From JACCZR01 sp963844805 (lineage in GTDB: Bacteria > Actinomycetota > Thermoleophilia > Solirubrobacterales > Thermoleophilaceae): DNA of 64,000 nucleotides. The DNA is taken from positions 124,001 to 188,000 of the forward strand of contig CAWJPU010000008.1 of the NCBI GenBank assembly GCA_963844805.1. The letters are read 5' to 3'. The position numbers and the translations under genes were made by a program. This document shows, one piece after another, positions 11,593 through 21,798 of this stretch. The notes beneath the pieces are model-generated. The model was given only the letters and a program-made list of their open reading frames with translations, did not search any database and had not been told where the DNA came from. Position 1 is the first letter of the stretch. Every line of letters begins with the position of its first letter.

Positions 11593-14500
11593 CTAGACGG
11601 GCGTAGCTCTGCGCGCTGCCGAGCTTGTCCTCCAGCAGATCACCACCAGCAGCACCAAGGCCACGACCCCGAGCCAGTGCGCCCAGATCGTCTCCTGGCC
11701 GTAGTCGAAGTTGTAGCCCCCATGGTCGCGCGGCGAGGAGATGAGGTAGCCGAGCGGCACCGCGAGGCCGACTAAGCCGGCGGCGGCCAGGCCCAGGGCC
11801 CGATTGCCCCAGCCGCGCCACAGGATCAGGGTGAGGAGGGGGAAGATCACCAGCCCGCTGCGCAGCGCGAACAGAAGGGCGAGCGGAACCGTGGCCGCCA
11901 GGGCGATGCCGGCGGCCCTGGGAAGCGCCATGCGGTGCGGCTCGGGATCGGGCAGCTCGCGCTCGGGGCCCCCGCGCTCGCGGGCGCCCGCGCGAGAGCA
12001 ACCAGCCGGCTATCAGGAACACGGCCAGCACCAGGCCGGCGATCGCGGCGATCGCGTAGCCCGTGCGCGCCGCCTTCTGGGGGGCGAACGAGAAGTCCAC
12101 GCGCCGGCAGGCCGCCGGGGCTCGCCACCCGTTCGCGTAGCCGTTCACCGGCTCGGGCTCACCCAGCGAACGACCGTCGCACGTGGTCCGCCAGGCGCGC
12201 GAGAAGCTCTGGCCCAGCACCACCCAGGAGGGTCCGTCGAGGGCCAGCTCGGCGCCCTCGATTCGGTTGGTCCCCTGATCGCCGGCGTTCACGACGCGGC
12301 CGCCCCCCACCACCGGACCCGTGCCCTCCGGCGCCGGCGAGGCCAGCCGCAGCCGATCGAGGCTGAAGTCGCCAGGCAGCGAGCGAACGCGCTGGGCTCC
12401 CGCGGCCAGCGGAACGCTCGGCCCGCACCCCCGCGCCCGCAGGGGGAGGCCCGCATCCAGTCCCTCCACGCTTCCTACCGGGCGCAGGCCCACCTCACGC
12501 CCGCCCACCAGCACGCGGGAGTCGCCGCAGCGCGTGCGCAGCGCACCCGCGCGCGGGACCTCGACCGGCCGCCAGCCGGGGACGTCCAGTGTGGCGACCC
12601 CCACGGCCCGGGCCGCCCGACCGCGCCGCCGTCCATTCGAAGGCAGGGCAGCGTCCTCGACGGTCACGCGAAGCAACCGGGTGCGGACCGCCCGCGGAAG
12701 CCGCACCGCCCCGCCCGGGCCGACGGCGAGGGCGGGGGTCGTGTCGGAGTCGGTGGTCACGCGCACGCGCGTCGGCCGCCGGACGGCCAGCGACGACGCG
12801 ACCAGACGGATGCGGGAGACCGTCGCGGCCCGTCCACCCCGCCGCTCCAGGAACGGCGCGGGGGCGTAGCCGGGGGCCCAGATCCCCACCCACGAGGTGT
12901 CGGCGCGCCCGTCGAACGCGCTCGAGGCGCGGTAGCGGGGCTGAGTTCTGGAAGCGGCCGGACGAGTCGAAGCCGCTCGCCGCCCCCGACGCCGGCGAGC
13001 CGATCCAGCACGGAGTCCGGCGCGTCCGACGGCCGGGTGCACCCACGCCTCGACGGAGTAGCGACGGGCCTGCGGGGCGAACACAAGACGGTCGATCTGG
13101 CGCTCGGGGTCCGTGCGGTCCTGCGCCAGCTCCAGCAGCGGGCTGCCGGGGTAGCGCTCCGCTGCGGAAGGGATCGTCGGCGGTGGTCGCGCTCCAGGAG
13201 ATAGGCGAGGCTGGCGTGGACGAGGTCGTGCCCGGCCAGCGCCCTGCCCGACCAGGACCGGCGGACGCAGGCGCTGCTGCACCCGGACGCCGGGAATGCG
13301 GATCTCACGGAAGCCGCCGGACCCGCGGAGGTCCCCGGGCGGCTGCCTCACGTGGGTGATGCGTCATCCGCAGGACGGACACGCCGCGAAGGCGGGTGGG
13401 CACGCGGGTGACCCCCGGCCCGAGCCGGGCCTTCACGCCGTTGACGTCGACCTGGGTCTCCACTCCGAAGCGGTCCCGTATGGGCTCAGGTCGACCCAGG
13501 GCACGTCGCGGCGGCGTCCGAAGCCGACCTCGATCCAGCGCTCCCGAGGGCGCAGGTAACGGTCGGCCGACCACGACGTCGACCGGTCGCCGTCGAAGGC
13601 CGCCGACCGCCGAGTGCTCCGGGAACTCGAGCAAGCCGCCGTCATTGGGGGCGCTTGAGATAGCTGGCGCCCTTCAGCACCGAGACGGTCTGGGCGTCGG
13701 TGCCCCCGCTCCAGGAAAGGCTCGATCGAGGCGAAGCGCTCGCTCAGCTCCTCGTTCTCGGTGAGCGTCTCGCCCAGGTTCTGGCGGGCGTACTCGGGCA
13801 CGAAGCGCCGGCGCCGGTTGGAGTCGGTGATCACGAAGTCGGCACCCTGTGCGGCGTCGCGTCTCAGCTGGCCGTCGGAGAGATCGCCTGCGTACTGGAT
13901 CGCCCGTTCGCGCGGCAACGCTCCGAACGCGGCCAGCTCGGCCAGGCCCTCCGCGCCACCGTCCACGATCACCGGGGGGCGCTGGGGGGCCACGCTCACC
14001 AGTCCGCGGGCTCCGCCCAAGTCGAAGCGGCGCACCTGGCGAAGCGGCGGCGCCGGCCCCGGCTCGCCGTGCGGCGGCCCCGTCGGGCGTGCCGGCCCAT
14101 AGCTCCGTGACGGCTTCGCCAGCCCCTGAGCCGCCAGGTCCTCGGCCGCAGCAGCCGGCTCCACCGCTCCGCTGCGCCGTGTGTAGTCGTCGCTGCCGGC
14201 GACCACGGCGCCGGTGCTGGTGAGCTCGAGCAGCGGCTTGAGCTGACCCGGCACCAGACGGCGCTGCTGGACAAGCCGGTCGACGGTCCAGAGGACGTCG
14301 GTGGCGCGAGCGTCGGCGTACGAGGTCTCGAAGCGCACCGCCACCGGCCGCTCGGTCAGCCGCGGGAGGATGTTGTCCACCGTCGCGCCCCAGCGGTAGT
14401 AGGCGAAGATCTGCCCCGGCAGCACCATCGCTCGCGTGTTGGGCGCCAGCGAGCGGTCCAGGTCCCGGCCCGCCTGGGTCCAGGCCGGTGGGATCCGGTC

Positions 14501-15852
14501 CCAGGTGACCTGCTTGTCCACCGCGGTGCCCCGGGTGAGCGGCAGCGCTGCGAGGGCGATGAGCACGGCGAGGCCCGCGGAAACGACGATCAGGGCCGCC
14601 CGCCGGCGCAGCGGGCCGCTCAGCTCTCTAAGCCGCGCCAGCGCGGCCCGCGTGCCCAGGCCCAGGAGCCCGGCACGCCGAGCGCCACGAGCGGGGCCGC
14701 CTTCTGCGTGGTGCGCATGAAGCGCAGCAGCGGGGAAGTTGCGGTAGACCCACTCCATCGCGTCTCGAGCGGGGGTGCCGTTGGGAAAGCCGGCCACTTC
14801 GATCAGGGCACCCACCAGCAGCAACAACAGGAGGAAGGTCGCGTAGCGCTGGCGGCGTGCGGCCAGACGAACCCCGCCAGAGCCAGGGCGGGCAGGAGCA
14901 GCGAGGCGCCAGACCACCCACGGGTTGAACAGCAGCGTCTCGGCCTCGCTGAACAAGCGGCTGCTCGGGCCCGGAGAACCCCACGCCGGTGTACGTGGTC
15001 CAGTAGCCCATCAGCCGCAGCGTCTCCGGGGCGCTGTTCACCGCCCAGATCGAGTTCGGTTGCTCGGTGAACTGGAGGAAGTCGGCCCCGTAGCGGGCGT
15101 GGATTAGCAGCGGCACGATCCACCACAGCGAGGTCAGGCCCCCGAGCACCCCGATCCTCACCGCCAGTCCTCCCGAGTCGCGCCAGCGAACCGAGCGCGA
15201 CAACGGCTCGTAGACCAACAGCAACAGCGGGCCCACCAGCATCCAGCCCACCACCGCGCCGTTGATCCCTCCGCCGGCCGAGGTGAGCACCAGCGCGAAG
15301 GCCGCAGCCCACCACCACGGCCGCCAGTCCCGCCAGCCTTTGGAGTCGCGCATCGCGCGCAGCCCCTTCAGCACGATCAGCAGCAGCCAGGGCAGGGCCG
15401 CGTAGCCGACCAGCGTCGCCGTGGTCCGTCCGCTGAAGACCACGGTGTACGGGTTGCAGACGAAGAAGGCCGCGGCGACCAGGTGCGCCGCTCCGCGGGG
15501 GCGGCCCACGAGGGCGTCGACGAGCTTGAGCGTCCCCCAGGCCGACAGCGCGAACAGCAGGCCGAGCCACAGGCGCTGCGAGACCCAGGAGCCGGCGCCC
15601 GAGCCAGTCCAGCGCCGCGTAGAAGGCGCTCATGGGCCAGGCGAAGCCGGTGTACTGGGCGCTCTGGACCGCGCCGAGGTCGATGGACGGCGACCAGGCC
15701 GAGACCACCTCGCCGAGGAACGAAGCAGGATCGACGTGGAGGTCGACCTTGGTGTCGCTCGTTGCCAGGCTGGGCCGCTGCCAGAAGGCCAGCGCGAACG
15801 AGAAGACGGCGAAGCCGAGCGCCATCGAGGTGTCTCGCGTGAGCCGGCGCAC
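11593..15852 (-). CDS. AftD-like alpha-(1->3)-arabinofuranosyltransferase, GT-C membrane protein (many frameshifts)
   Basis: About 1,400 residues when bridged, the size of mycobacterial AftD, which adds arabinofuranose from decaprenyl-phosphoarabinose on the outer face of the membrane. N-terminal multi-pass region: ALAFWQRPSLATSDTKVDLHVDP with an Asp-rich outer loop, then AAFFVCNPYTVVFSGRTTATL, typical of the DUF3367 family. A long exterior part follows with two galactose-binding (F5/8 C-like) stretches, AFDGDRSTSWSAD and AFDGRADTSW. C-terminal membrane helices end at TAG 11593. Frames change near 15600, 14960, 14735, 14665, 13660, 12950, 12430 and 11930. GTG 15852 is leaderless (TAGCCT 9 bases upstream). 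Family assignment rests on motif recall and length; the true sugar may differ. Confidence 0.78.
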
Positions 15853-15915
15853 AGCGGCCTCAGGCTAGTCAGGGAGCGGCCTCAGGCGTGCCGGCCGATA
15901 CTAAGGTCGGCGCCC
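15853..15915. promoter_or_regulatory. Divergent promoter region with two leaderless -10 boxes and a 13-base direct repeat
   Basis: TAGCCT on the minus strand (15867-15862) is 9 bases from the AftD-like GTG. TAAGGT on the plus strand (15902-15907) is 8 bases from the GT-C GTG. Between them AGCGGCCTCAGGC occurs twice (15853-15865 and 15875-15887), 22 bases apart, which is two helical turns and a plausible binding site for a shared regulator. Confidence 0.6.
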
Positions 15916-17910
15916 GTGTCCGAGTTGCTCCATCACGTGGCACTGGTGACGGCGACCGCGGCCCTCGGACACGGCGGCTATCGAGTGGCGGCGCGGATCA
16001 CGCCCTCCGGCCTCGAACGCGCGGTCACCGCCCTGGTGCTCGCCGCCGGGGTCGCCGTCGTCGAGGCGCTCGTGCTCGGCTTGGCGGGCATCGGGGCCAG
16101 CCCCGTCGCCCTCGTGGCCTCGGCCCTGCTCACCTGGGCCGGCGTCACGTGGGCCTTGCCGGCCGCCTCGCCGGGGCCGGCGAGTGCTCTGGCCGCCCAA
16201 CTTGGAGGCGCCCGCCGGGGGGAGCTCCTGGCCTGGGGCGCAGCGGGGGGAGTCTTCCTCGCCTGGACGGCCTGGATGTTGCTCCATCCATCGCTGGGCT
16301 TCGACAGCGTGCTCTACCACTACCCCGACATCGCGGCCTGGCTCAAGAACGGCCGGCCGGGCTCTGCCATCCCGCTCAGCTACGACATCCCCTACGAGAG
16401 CTATCCGCTCAGCGACGAGGTGGGGATGAGCTGGGGCACGGCGATCTCCCGCAGCTGGGCCTTCATCGCTCTCTGGAACCCGCTCATGCTCGCGGTACTC
16501 GCCGCGGGCGCGTGGCTGACCCTGGCCAACTGCGGCGTCACGCGGGGCGTGCGCGCGCTCGCGGTCGCCGCGCTGACCACCACCCCGCTGCTCGTTCGCC
16601 AGTTGAGCGAGCCCCAGACCGATCTCCCAGCCTTGGCCTGGACCGCCTGTGCCACCGGGTTGGCCCTCGGGGCTCGGGCTCGACCCGCGCTCCTGGCCCC
16701 CGCCCTGCTGGCAAGCGGCTTGGCGGTGGGGACCAAGACCACCACCGCCCTCGTGGTGCTCGCGGCCCTCGGCGCCGGCGCATGGGCGGCCCGTGGGCGT
16801 CTTCGGGCCGTGAGCGGCTGGCTGGCGCTGGGTGGCGCCGGGGCGGTGGCCGTCGGCGGAGTCTGGTACCTGCGCAACACCATCGAGCACGGCTGGCCGC
16901 TGTGGCCGTTCATGGACGGGCCGGGCAGCGAGCCTCGGCCCCGCTTCTTCAAGCAGCTCGAGACGACCTTTCTGGACCGGCCGCTGGACACGCTCAACGG
17001 CCGGCTGGGCGACTACGCGGGGCGGATGTGGGGATCGTGGCTGCCGTTCCTGGCGCTGCCCGTGGTGGTCGCCGCGGGGGTGCTGGCCCGCCTGCGAAAG
17101 CGGCCCTTTCCCAAGGGCGCGCTGATGCTCGCCGGCCTGGCGCTGCTCTGTGCCGCCGCTTGGTCCACCGCCTGGGGCACCGGCCTCCAAAGTGCGCCGG
17201 GCGTCGTGGCGCCGAGCGGCTGGCCGATCTCGACCATCCGCTTCCTGCTGCCCGGCGTGGCCACGGCGCTCGTGGCGATCGCACTCGTGGGCTCGGGGCC
17301 GGGCGCACTGGGTGCCGCGGCCCGCTTCCTGCTGGTCTCCGCGCTCGTGCTGAACGTGGTGGCCTGCGTGGCGCTGGAGCCGCCGTACGCCCCGACTGAG
17401 GCAATCGTGATCGTCGGTGCCGTGGCCGGCGCCGGGATCGCTGCCGCCCTGGGCGCGATCCCGGCGCCGCGGCCAGGGGCCCGGCTGAGCGCGGCTATCG
17501 GCTGCCTCGGAGCGCTCGTCCTGGCGGCGGGACTCGCCCTGGCGGCAGACGGCTTCGTCCAGCGCCACACCCGCGTCGAGGCCACGACAGCCCCTGGAGC
17601 AGCCGCCGTCCGCTGGCTGCTGAGCCGGCCCGGCTACTCCGATGGCGACCAGCCGGTCGCCATCGGCTCCCGGGCGTTCGTCGGCACTCTCGCCGGTGAC
17701 CACTTCGACCACCATTTGCGGCTCATCCCGCCGCGGGCCGGGTGCGCAGAGGTTCGCCGCCTGGCCGACCGCATGGCGGTGGTCACCAGCGAGCCCGGCT
17801 TCTTCCGCGGCCTCTTGGGCGACGCGCGCTACTCCGCGCCCCGCTGCCTCGCCGGCCGCAAGCCGAGCTACGCGGCCGGGGCGTTCGCCGTCTACCTGCC
17901 TAGCCGCTGA
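15916..17910 (+). CDS. GT-C-type multi-pass membrane glycosyltransferase-like protein
   Basis: Intact 664-residue membrane protein with about a dozen hydrophobic segments. The first large outer loop reads GFDSVLYHYPDIAAWLKNG and IPYESYPLSDEVGMSW, resembling the acidic-loop plus YHYP signature of polyprenol-dependent GT-C enzymes (GT39/GT83-like). A soluble C-terminal stretch of about 90 residues with paired Cys (AGCAEV, APRCLA) would lie outside the cell. GTG 15916 is chosen from the TAAGGT box 8 bases upstream; no ribosome binding site is visible. It converges on the methyltransferase with an 11-base overlap of stops. The donor and acceptor are unknown. Confidence 0.75.
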   Translation: MSELLHHVALVTATAALGHGGYRVAARITPSGLERAVTALVLAAGVAVVEALVLGLAGIGASPVALVASALLTWAGVTWALPAASPGPASALAAQLGGARRGELLAWGAAGGVFLAWTAWMLLHPSLGFDSVLYHYPDIAAWLKNGRPGSAIPLSYDIPYESYPLSDEVGMSWGTAISRSWAFIALWNPLMLAVLAAGAWLTLANCGVTRGVRALAVAALTTTPLLVRQLSEPQTDLPALAWTACATGLALGARARPALLAPALLASGLAVGTKTTTALVVLAALGAGAWAARGRLRAVSGWLALGGAGAVAVGGVWYLRNTIEHGWPLWPFMDGPGSEPRPRFFKQLETTFLDRPLDTLNGRLGDYAGRMWGSWLPFLALPVVVAAGVLARLRKRPFPKGALMLAGLALLCAAAWSTAWGTGLQSAPGVVAPSGWPISTIRFLLPGVATALVAIALVGSGPGALGAAARFLLVSALVLNVVACVALEPPYAPTEAIVIVGAVAGAGIAAALGAIPAPRPGARLSAAIGCLGALVLAAGLALAADGFVQRHTRVEATTAPGAAAVRWLLSRPGYSDGDQPVAIGSRAFVGTLAGDHFDHHLRLIPPRAGCAEVRRLADRMAVVTSEPGFFRGLLGDARYSAPRCLAGRKPSYAAGAFAVYLPSR

Positions 17911-19180
17911 TGATCCGCACCTCGGGCAGGGGCACGATGAACCGTCCGCCGGCCGCCAGATAGTCGCTCTCGCGCTCCACGAACTCGTCGAGGAAGTGCC
18001 AGGGAAGCACGAGGTAGAGGTCGGGTCTCATGGCCCGCGACTCCTCCTCGCTCACTATCGGGATACCGGTGCGAATCGTCTCCGAGCCCCACTTGTCGGG
18101 GTTGCGGTCGGCCGCGTAGGGGATGACGCTGCGGTCGAGGCCCGCGTACTGCAGGATCATGTTGCCCTTCGTCGAGGCGCCGTAGATGTGGATCGTCTTC
18201 CCGTCGGCGACCTGGGCCTCGCACACCTCGCGCAGCTCGCGTCTGGTCGCCTCTACTTTGGCGGCGAAGCGCTCGTAGGGCGTGGGCGAATCGAGCGCCA
18301 TCTCGAACTCGCGGATGCGCAGCTCCTGGAGCCGGTCGGCCTCGTCGCCGGACGAGACGCGCTTGCCCGCGTGCCCGATGGACAGCCGGATCGACCCTCC
18401 GTTGACGTCGTTGAGCGAGGCGCTCAGCACCTCGAGCCCGGCCGCGGCCAGCATCCGCTCCAGCACCGCCAGCGAGTAGTACTCCAGGTGCTCGTGCACG
18501 ATCACGTCGTAGGCGTTGGTGTCGAGCATCGAGGGGAGGTAGTGGAGCTCGATCACCCAGACCCCGTCCTCCGCCAGCACTTCCGCCACCTCGCGAACGA
18601 AGCCGGCGGGGTCCTCCAGGTCGTAGAGCATCGCGATGCTGGTCACCGCCTTGGCCCTGCGCTCCGAATAGCGCTCGCGGAACGCGCGCGCGCTGAAGAA
18701 GTCGTTCGCCACGTCGTAGCCCTTCTCCACGGCGTAGCGACTGACGTCGGACGGATCGAAGCCCAGGAACCGGACGCCCTGCACGCCGTAGCCGTCGAAG
18801 AGGGTCCCGTCGTTGCAGCCGATGTCGATGACCACGTCGCCGACCTCGAGGCCGGCCAGCTGCTCGGTCCAGCGGGCGATCTCGTGGAGGTTCTCGGTCA
18901 TCGTCCGGTTCACCCCGCTGCGGTACCCGTAGGCGCGGTAGAGGATCGCGCCGGGAACGGTATGGCGGATCTGGACGAGTCCGCAGGCATCCTGGTCGCG
19001 CGTCATGTCGCAGCGCACCAGCTCCAGCGGGATCGGCCGCTGAACCGGGGTCTGGCTCCCCGGCTTGGGAAACGCGCCGGAGATGCTCTGCTCACCGAGG
19101 TCGAGTATCGGGGTCAGTTCCGCGGAGCCGCACACTCGGCAGCTCGTTCGCGTGCGGAGGCTGGTGGGGGGTACGCTCAC
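17900..19180 (-). CDS. Sugar C-methyltransferase-like SAM enzyme (TylC3/NovU type)
   Basis: Intact 426-residue three-part protein. N-terminal zinc-binding segment with CRVCGS and CGLVQ; central SAM-binding Rossmann fold with VVIDIGCNDGTLF and an acidic second strand; C-terminal domain with YGASTKGNMIL and YLVLPWHFLDEF. This domain order is that of nucleotide-sugar C-methyltransferases that build branched deoxysugars, so a methylated sugar in the surface glycan is inferred. GTG 19180 follows TAGCGT by 8 bases; the TAG of that box is the stop codon of the O-antigen ligase gene. Confidence 0.85.
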   Translation of the reverse strand: MSVPPTSLRTRTSCRVCGSAELTPILDLGEQSISGAFPKPGSQTPVQRPIPLELVRCDMTRDQDACGLVQIRHTVPGAILYRAYGYRSGVNRTMTENLHEIARWTEQLAGLEVGDVVIDIGCNDGTLFDGYGVQGVRFLGFDPSDVSRYAVEKGYDVANDFFSARAFRERYSERRAKAVTSIAMLYDLEDPAGFVREVAEVLAEDGVWVIELHYLPSMLDTNAYDVIVHEHLEYYSLAVLERMLAAAGLEVLSASLNDVNGGSIRLSIGHAGKRVSSGDEADRLQELRIREFEMALDSPTPYERFAAKVEATRRELREVCEAQVADGKTIHIYGASTKGNMILQYAGLDRSVIPYAADRNPDKWGSETIRTGIPIVSEEESRAMRPDLYLVLPWHFLDEFVERESDYLAAGGRFIVPLPEVRIISG

Positions 19181-19191
19181 GGGCGAGCACG

Positions 19192-20616
19192 CTATCGGTC
19201 GCCCAGCAATCCACCGGCGAGCAGGACCGCCGGGAGAGTGGCCGCCGGGAGCTGCCAGTCCCAGTCGATCGCCGCGTGCAGTGCCCAGGCGGTACACGCC
19301 GCGCAAGCCGCAGGAGCCAAGGGATCTCCACGCCCAAGCGCTTGCCGGCCGGTGGCCGCGACCCCTCCGACCACCACGAACAGGAGGATCAGACCCGGCA
19401 GGCCCAACTCCACCGCGGCCTCCAGTGGCAGCGAGTGGATCTCGGTGACGCTGTTGGGAATCGGGCGCTCCTTGAGCCACACGACGCGAAAACCACCGGC
19501 ACCGACGCCGCGCAGCGGGTTCTCCCCGAACGCGTCGACGCCCACCCCCCAGTACTCGTAGCGACGGGACTGGAACGAGGTGAGCCGCGATGCCCCTTCG
19601 GCCGCGGAGCTCTTGCCGCGCCCCCGTTCGCCCAGGCCGCCCGCGACGACGCCGATGAGGCCCATCGCCACGGCGGCCACGGCGAGCCACCTCAACCAAT
19701 GAGCGCCGGCAAGGGGCGTGGTGTCTCGTTGGACGGCGACAACGCGCGCCTGCCGCCAAGCGGCCAGGACGGCCACGAGGCCCAGGACGGCGAGCACCAC
19801 GATCCCGTCGCGCTGGCGAGCCGCCGCGGAGCCATCGAAGGGGCTCAGGCCCCCGAAGGCGGCTACGACTCCAGCCGCGACCGCCGCGACGACAAGGCCG
19901 GAGACCGCGCTGCGCAAGTGCGGGCGGAATGGGGCAAGCGTGACCAGCAGGATGAGGCCGATCGCGGCGGCCGCCAGCGCGCCGCGCGAGTAGCTGAGGA
20001 AGAGCCCGGCCCCCAGCGGCACACACGACGCCGCCGCGACCGCCCGCATCCAGCGCGGCCGGGAGTCGTCCCCGGCCAGGGCCACGCACAAGACGAGGGC
20101 CATCGCCGCCACCAGCCCCTCCGCGTTCCAGTAGGTGATCGGCTGCTCGAGCCGGTTGCCCGCACGCGCCGAGCGAAACGGGGCGATCGTGACCGGCAGC
20201 AGGCGGCCCACCAGTCCGTACCCAATGACCAGAGTCCCTCCGCCGGCCAGCGCGGGGACAACCAGCTTGGCCGCGCGGGGATCGCGAAACGCGCCCGCCG
20301 CCGCGAGCAGGGTGCCGAGGTAGAGGAGGAGACGCTGGACTGCCGCGCTGGCCGGCTCGGACAGCGGCGCCCAGGAGAGCGAGAGAGCGGTCCAGAGCGT
20401 CAGCCCGGCAAGGCCCGCGAGGGCCAACCAGCCGCCCCGCTCGCGCGGAAGCGGCATCGTCTGACCACCGACCAAGGCAAGGACGACGACGAGCGTCCAC
20501 ACGACAGCACCGGCCACGACACGCGGCGCTGTGAAGTACCCGCCGGAGAAGAATGCGACCACCGTGGGCACCGCCAGGAGGACCGCCCCGGCGGCCAGAG
20601 GTGCGAAGCGACGCAC
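19192..20616 (-). CDS. O-antigen ligase/polymerase-like membrane protein (Wzy_C family)
   Basis: Intact 474-residue protein with about twelve hydrophobic helices. The large periplasmic-type loop carries NPLRGVGAGGFRVVW and the conserved His in EIHSLPLEAAVELGLPG, diagnostic of the O-antigen ligase family (PF04932), whose members polymerise or ligate lipid-linked glycans outside the membrane. LFLSYSRGALAA is the conserved SRG motif. In an actinobacterium it is more likely a capsule or wall-glycan polymerase than a lipid A ligase. GTG 20616 is leaderless with TAGCCT 7 bases upstream. Confidence 0.87.
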   Translation of the reverse strand: MRRFAPLAAGAVLLAVPTVVAFFSGGYFTAPRVVAGAVVWTLVVVLALVGGQTMPLPRERGGWLALAGLAGLTLWTALSLSWAPLSEPASAAVQRLLLYLGTLLAAAGAFRDPRAAKLVVPALAGGGTLVIGYGLVGRLLPVTIAPFRSARAGNRLEQPITYWNAEGLVAAMALVLCVALAGDDSRPRWMRAVAAASCVPLGAGLFLSYSRGALAAAAIGLILLVTLAPFRPHLRSAVSGLVVAAVAAGVVAAFGGLSPFDGSAAARQRDGIVVLAVLGLVAVLAAWRQARVVAVQRDTTPLAGAHWLRWLAVAAVAMGLIGVVAGGLGERGRGKSSAAEGASRLTSFQSRRYEYWGVGVDAFGENPLRGVGAGGFRVVWLKERPIPNSVTEIHSLPLEAAVELGLPGLILLFVVVGGVAATGRQALGRGDPLAPAACAACTAWALHAAIDWDWQLPAATLPAVLLAGGLLGDR

Positions 20617-20642
20617 CGCGCGCAGGCTATCTTCCTCGCCCT
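20617..20642. promoter_or_regulatory. 26-base bidirectional promoter with overlapping -10 boxes
   Basis: AGGCTATCTT at 20624-20633 holds TAGCCT on the minus strand (7 bases before GTG 20616) and TATCTT on the plus strand (9 bases before GTG 20643). The two boxes share the central TA at 20628-20629. The region is too short for separate promoters, so any -35 contacts must lie inside the opposite gene. Confidence 0.7.
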
Positions 20643-21035
20643 GTGGCTCCGAGGGTCCTCCTCGCGATCGTGGCGGCGCTGATCGCCGCGTGGTTCGTCG
20701 TCCTCGCCCGCGACCACGTCGTGGGTGACCGGGCGGGCAAGCTGCTCGTGCGGAACCCCGACCTGAAAGCGCAGCGATTCCGGGACGGGATCGCGGACCT
20801 GGAGTCAGCTCAGCTACTGGATCCGGGCAATCGTTGGGCCGCGCTAAGGGCTAACGTCTTGGCCCTGCGCGACCCTTCCGCGTCCCTCGCCCAAGCCGAA
20901 GCGATCCTCAGGGACGAGCCGGCGAACGTGGAGGCGCTCGAAGTCATCCTGTCGGTCACCCGTCGCCGCGACCGAGAGCGGTACGCGGAAGCCGTGAGAC
21001 ATCTGCGCCGGATCAGCCCTCGCACCGCCGACTGA
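20643..21035 (+). CDS. Small membrane-anchored TPR-like protein
   Basis: 130 residues. One N-terminal membrane helix (RVLLAIVAALIAAWFVVLARD) is followed by helical repeats resembling tetratricopeptide repeats (DGIADLESAQLLDPGNRWAAL, ASLAQAEAILRDEPANVEALE, YAEAVRHLRRISP). No enzymatic motif is seen. It probably serves as a protein-interaction subunit of the glycan machinery, since it is divergent from the O-antigen ligase gene and shares its promoter region. GTG 20643 is chosen from the TATCTT box 9 bases upstream. Confidence 0.65.
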   Translation: MAPRVLLAIVAALIAAWFVVLARDHVVGDRAGKLLVRNPDLKAQRFRDGIADLESAQLLDPGNRWAALRANVLALRDPSASLAQAEAILRDEPANVEALEVILSVTRRRDRERYAEAVRHLRRISPRTAD

Positions 21036-21063
21036 CGAGGGGCGGCACTAGTGTCGGCCCGCG

Positions 21064-21798
21064 GTGAACGAGCGGGTCTACGCGGAGCTGTTTGCGCTCG
21101 AGGAGGAGCATTGGTGGTTTCGCGGCCGCCGGTCCGTGGTCCGGGCGCTGGCCGGCGACCTGATGTCTCCCGGCGCGCCGCGCGTTCTCGACGCGGGCTG
21201 CGGGACAGGCCGCAATCTCCAGGAGTACGGGCGCTTCGCCGAGGCCGAGGGCGTCGACCCCTCGCCGGTAGCCATCGCCTTCTGTCGCCGCCGGGGGCTG
21301 AACGGAGTGCGAGAGGCGCCCGTGGAGAAGCTTCCCTTCCCGGACGGGCGCTTCGGCCTGGTCTTCGCCACCGACGTGCTCGAGCACATCGACGACGACC
21401 TCGCCGCCCTCCGTGAACTGGCGCGTGTGTCCTCGCCCGGCGCTCACCTCGTGGCGACCGTCCCGGCCTACTCCTGGCTGTGGAGCTCACACGACGACCG
21501 CCACCACCACCGCCGCCGATACACGAAGTCGATGCTGACGGCGCGGGCGCAAGCCGCCGGGTGGCAGGTCGTGCGCGCCACGTACTTCAACACCACACTG
21601 CTGGCCCCCATCGCGGCGGTGCGCGTCGGCGAGCGCGTGCGCGGGGCCGGAGCCAGCGATTACGACCGCACGCCGCCGGGGCTGAACGGAGCGCTCGAGC
21701 GCGTGATGGGCGCAGAGGCGGCCGCGATAGCCCGGGGGGTGTCCCTACCTGCTGGCGTTTCGGTCGGCCTGGTCTGCCGCCTGACCGACCACGCGTGA
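21064..21798 (+). CDS. Class I SAM-dependent methyltransferase
   Basis: Intact 244 residues. The N-terminus EEEHWWFRGRRSVV precedes the SAM-binding motif VLDAGCGTGRNL, acidic strand 2 (AEGVDPS), FATDVLEHIDDD (motif II-III) and LVATVPAYSWLWSSHDD. The YTKSMLTARAQAAGW segment is typical of methyltransferases in polyketide and glycan clusters. The target is unknown. GTG 21064 has TAGTGT 9 bases upstream. A shortened, decayed copy of the same gene lies at 28366-28913. The last 54 bases overlap the 3' end of the convergent GT2 gene. Confidence 0.88.
   Translation: MNERVYAELFALEEEHWWFRGRRSVVRALAGDLMSPGAPRVLDAGCGTGRNLQEYGRFAEAEGVDPSPVAIAFCRRRGLNGVREAPVEKLPFPDGRFGLVFATDVLEHIDDDLAALRELARVSSPGAHLVATVPAYSWLWSSHDDRHHHRRRYTKSMLTARAQAAGWQVVRATYFNTTLLAPIAAVRVGERVRGAGASDYDRTPPGLNGALERVMGAEAAAIARGVSLPAGVSVGLVCRLTDHA

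Noticed and set aside
12159..13308. Arg/Pro-rich open frames inside the AftD-like gene
   Set aside because: They are shifted readings of the same gene; the beta-sandwich-like residues appear only when frames are joined.
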